Positions 6,701 through 7,759 of a stretch of DNA of 7,759 nucleotides are shown here, one piece after another. Origin of the DNA: an uncultured Lachnospiraceae bacterium (GTDB lineage Bacteria; Bacillota; Clostridia; Lachnospirales; Lachnospiraceae); NCBI GenBank assembly GCA_947178115.1, contig CAMWXF010000069.1:1-7759 (forward strand), read 5' to 3'. Below the pieces are notes generated by a model. The model did no database searches. It was given only the letters and a program-made list of their open reading frames with translations, and was not told the origin of the DNA. A program made the position numbers and the translations under genes. The first letter of the stretch is position 1. Each line of letters opens with the position of its first letter.

Positions 6701-6757
6701 CCCTTTTCACTGTTGTACCATGCTGCAGCAGATTATTTGACAGCATGACTATCATTA

Positions 6758-6786
6758 ATAATATCACAGAGCAAATTTGATTACAA
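6758..6786 (-). promoter_or_regulatory. Candidate promoter before the lipoprotein gene
   Basis: On the minus strand TTGTAA (6786-6781) lies 17 bp before TATTAT (6763-6758), 4 of 6 and 5 of 6 matches to the sigma-A boxes. Transcription would start about 50 nt upstream of the lipoprotein ATG. The 109-bp gap after the kinase stop holds no clear terminator, so read-through from the kinase gene is also possible. Confidence 0.45.
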
Positions 6787-6809
6787 TATTCACAACACGA
6801 ACGGCACGC

Positions 6810-7759
6810 TTACAGCATAAATGGAAGGATATTTTCGAGCCAGATCTCCACAATGAAAGTATGATCTTCCTCTTTAAATTCAACACTTCCCTTATATTTC
6901 TCCGCAATCTTTCGTATGGACATAATACCAAACCCGTGAGCCGTTTTATTCTCTTTATCCGTCTCAAGATTCGGGTTCTTTGCAAGAACAGACTCTTTGA
7001 TACTGTTCTTAACAATAATATAGGTAAATGCTTTTCTGGTGCCGATGACCAGCTCAATCGCCGCTGACTCTGCACCCTCACATCCGCTTATGGCATTGTC
7101 CAGCGCGTTAGAAAGCAGTACGCTCATATCTACGTTATTGACACCTTTAAAACGTGAATCGATCATACATTTCATTTCAATATGATTTTTCAGGCAGACC
7201 GCGATCCTGCTATTGATCACGGCATCAATCACCACATCTCCCGTGTCTATTCCGAAGGCCGCCTGATCCACTTTCTCATCAATGATCTTCTCAATATAAT
7301 CTTTGGCTTCCTCCGTTTTCTCTGCACCTATCAGTTCTGCCGCAGTCATAAGGTAATGCCGCACGTCGTGTCGCAGAGTCCTCATCTCCATGTACTGTTT
7401 CCTCGCTTCATCGACCAGACGTTCCTGTGCGGCAAGACTTATCTTAGAAACCCTGTACTCCTGTTTGATCAGGTTGTCATGTTTCATTCTGTCCAATAGA
7501 ACATACAACAAAATATTCAGAACCATAATCAGTATACTCACCGGAAGAAACTCCGGCATATTGTCATTTTTCATTGATATGTTAAATTGCAGATAAGCAA
7601 TAAGAAATGTTATGAAAAAGCAGGATAACTGAATGGTCCATTGAAAGATACTGAGTGAATATCGATTGCGCTTTCTCATATGTAGAACAAACTCGCACAC
7701 CAGGAAAAACGCCAGCTTACTGAAAATCAGCGCCCAAAGGCGTGCTTTGCCGCCGGGTT
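6810..7759 (-). CDS. GHKL-family sensor histidine kinase (AgrC-like), N-terminus missing
   Basis: The frame stays open from the stop at 6812-6810 to the window edge: 315 residues are visible and the true start is outside. A GTG at 7700 is in frame but lies inside a membrane helix, so it is not the start. In visible numbering (residue 1 at 7757) there are membrane helices at about 7-26, 38-58 and 70-90, then a coiled linker. The phosphoacceptor box RTLRHDVRHYL follows, with the likely acceptor H130 (codon 7370-7368). The ATPase domain has an N box LLSNALDNA (N217, N221) and a G box GFGIMSI (275-281). This arrangement of several helices, RHD and a GHKL ATPase is that of AgrC/CitA-like kinases that often sense peptides. 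No response regulator is seen; it may lie beyond 7759. The gene precedes the lipoprotein and HD-GYP genes in the same direction. Confidence 0.88.
   Translation of the reverse strand, partial: PGGKARLWALIFSKLAFFLVCEFVLHMRKRNRYSLSIFQWTIQLSCFFITFLIAYLQFNISMKNDNMPEFLPVSILIMVLNILLYVLLDRMKHDNLIKQEYRVSKISLAAQERLVDEARKQYMEMRTLRHDVRHYLMTAAELIGAEKTEEAKDYIEKIIDEKVDQAAFGIDTGDVVIDAVINSRIAVCLKNHIEMKCMIDSRFKGVNNVDMSVLLSNALDNAISGCEGAESAAIELVIGTRKAFTYIIVKNSIKESVLAKNPNLETDKENKTAHGFGIMSIRKIAEKYKGSVEFKEEDHTFIVEIWLENILPFML

Noticed and set aside
6810..7700. Kinase starting with GTG at 7700 as a complete 296-residue gene
   Set aside because: The same frame is open upstream to the window edge and encodes a membrane helix that spans this GTG, so the gene is truncated by the window.

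Overview
The window looks like chromosomal DNA from a Gram-positive clostridial organism, most likely in or near the Lachnospiraceae. Pointers are strong AGGAGG-type ribosome sites, a Bacillus/Clostridium-type LexA box, a UvrX-type Y-family polymerase paired with a YolD-like protein, two HD-GYP-class proteins, an orphan MalE-like lipoprotein and a GHKL (AgrC-like) histidine kinase. No RNA gene, insertion sequence, CRISPR array or phage structural gene is visible. The taxon is an inference from gene types, not from a marker gene.

Layout. (1) Positions 1-2098, minus strand: a tandem-HD phosphohydrolase-like protein (827-2098), then 24 bp later a DUF362-type double [4Fe-4S] protein (1-802, C-terminus off the window). 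They look like a two-gene operon read from a promoter near 2166-2194. (2) Positions 2099-2460: a divergent intergenic region of 362 bp with a minus promoter for the HD gene and a plus promoter whose spacer carries a LexA-type operator. The plus promoter is followed by three short hairpins at about 28-bp spacing in the untranslated leader. (3) Positions 2461-4087, plus strand: an SOS cassette of a Y-family DNA polymerase and a YolD-like protein whose GTG start overlaps the polymerase stop region. (4) Positions 4053-6700, minus strand: a MalE-like solute-binding lipoprotein (5435-6700), then 35 bp later a membrane-anchored HD-GYP protein (4053-5399) whose 3' end overlaps yolD by 35 bp in convergent orientation. 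(5) Positions 6810-7759, minus strand: a GHKL-family sensor kinase, N-terminus off the window, upstream of and in the same direction as the lipoprotein gene.

How the genes may work together. The polymerase/YolD unit is a DNA-damage-induced translesion synthesis module, as its family and its LexA box both suggest. The lipoprotein/HD-GYP pair has no ABC permease or ATPase beside it. It may be a sensory pair in which an extracellular binding protein reports ligand to a membrane c-di-GMP phosphodiesterase; this is inference. The tandem-HD protein is a second, soluble member of the HD superfamily on the other side of the SOS cassette. Two HD-type proteins and a sensor kinase make this a signalling-rich stretch. 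The most unusual points are the hairpin array in the SOS leader, the orphan lipoprotein/HD-GYP pairing, and the tandem-HD protein with intact metal ligands but a changed GYP motif.
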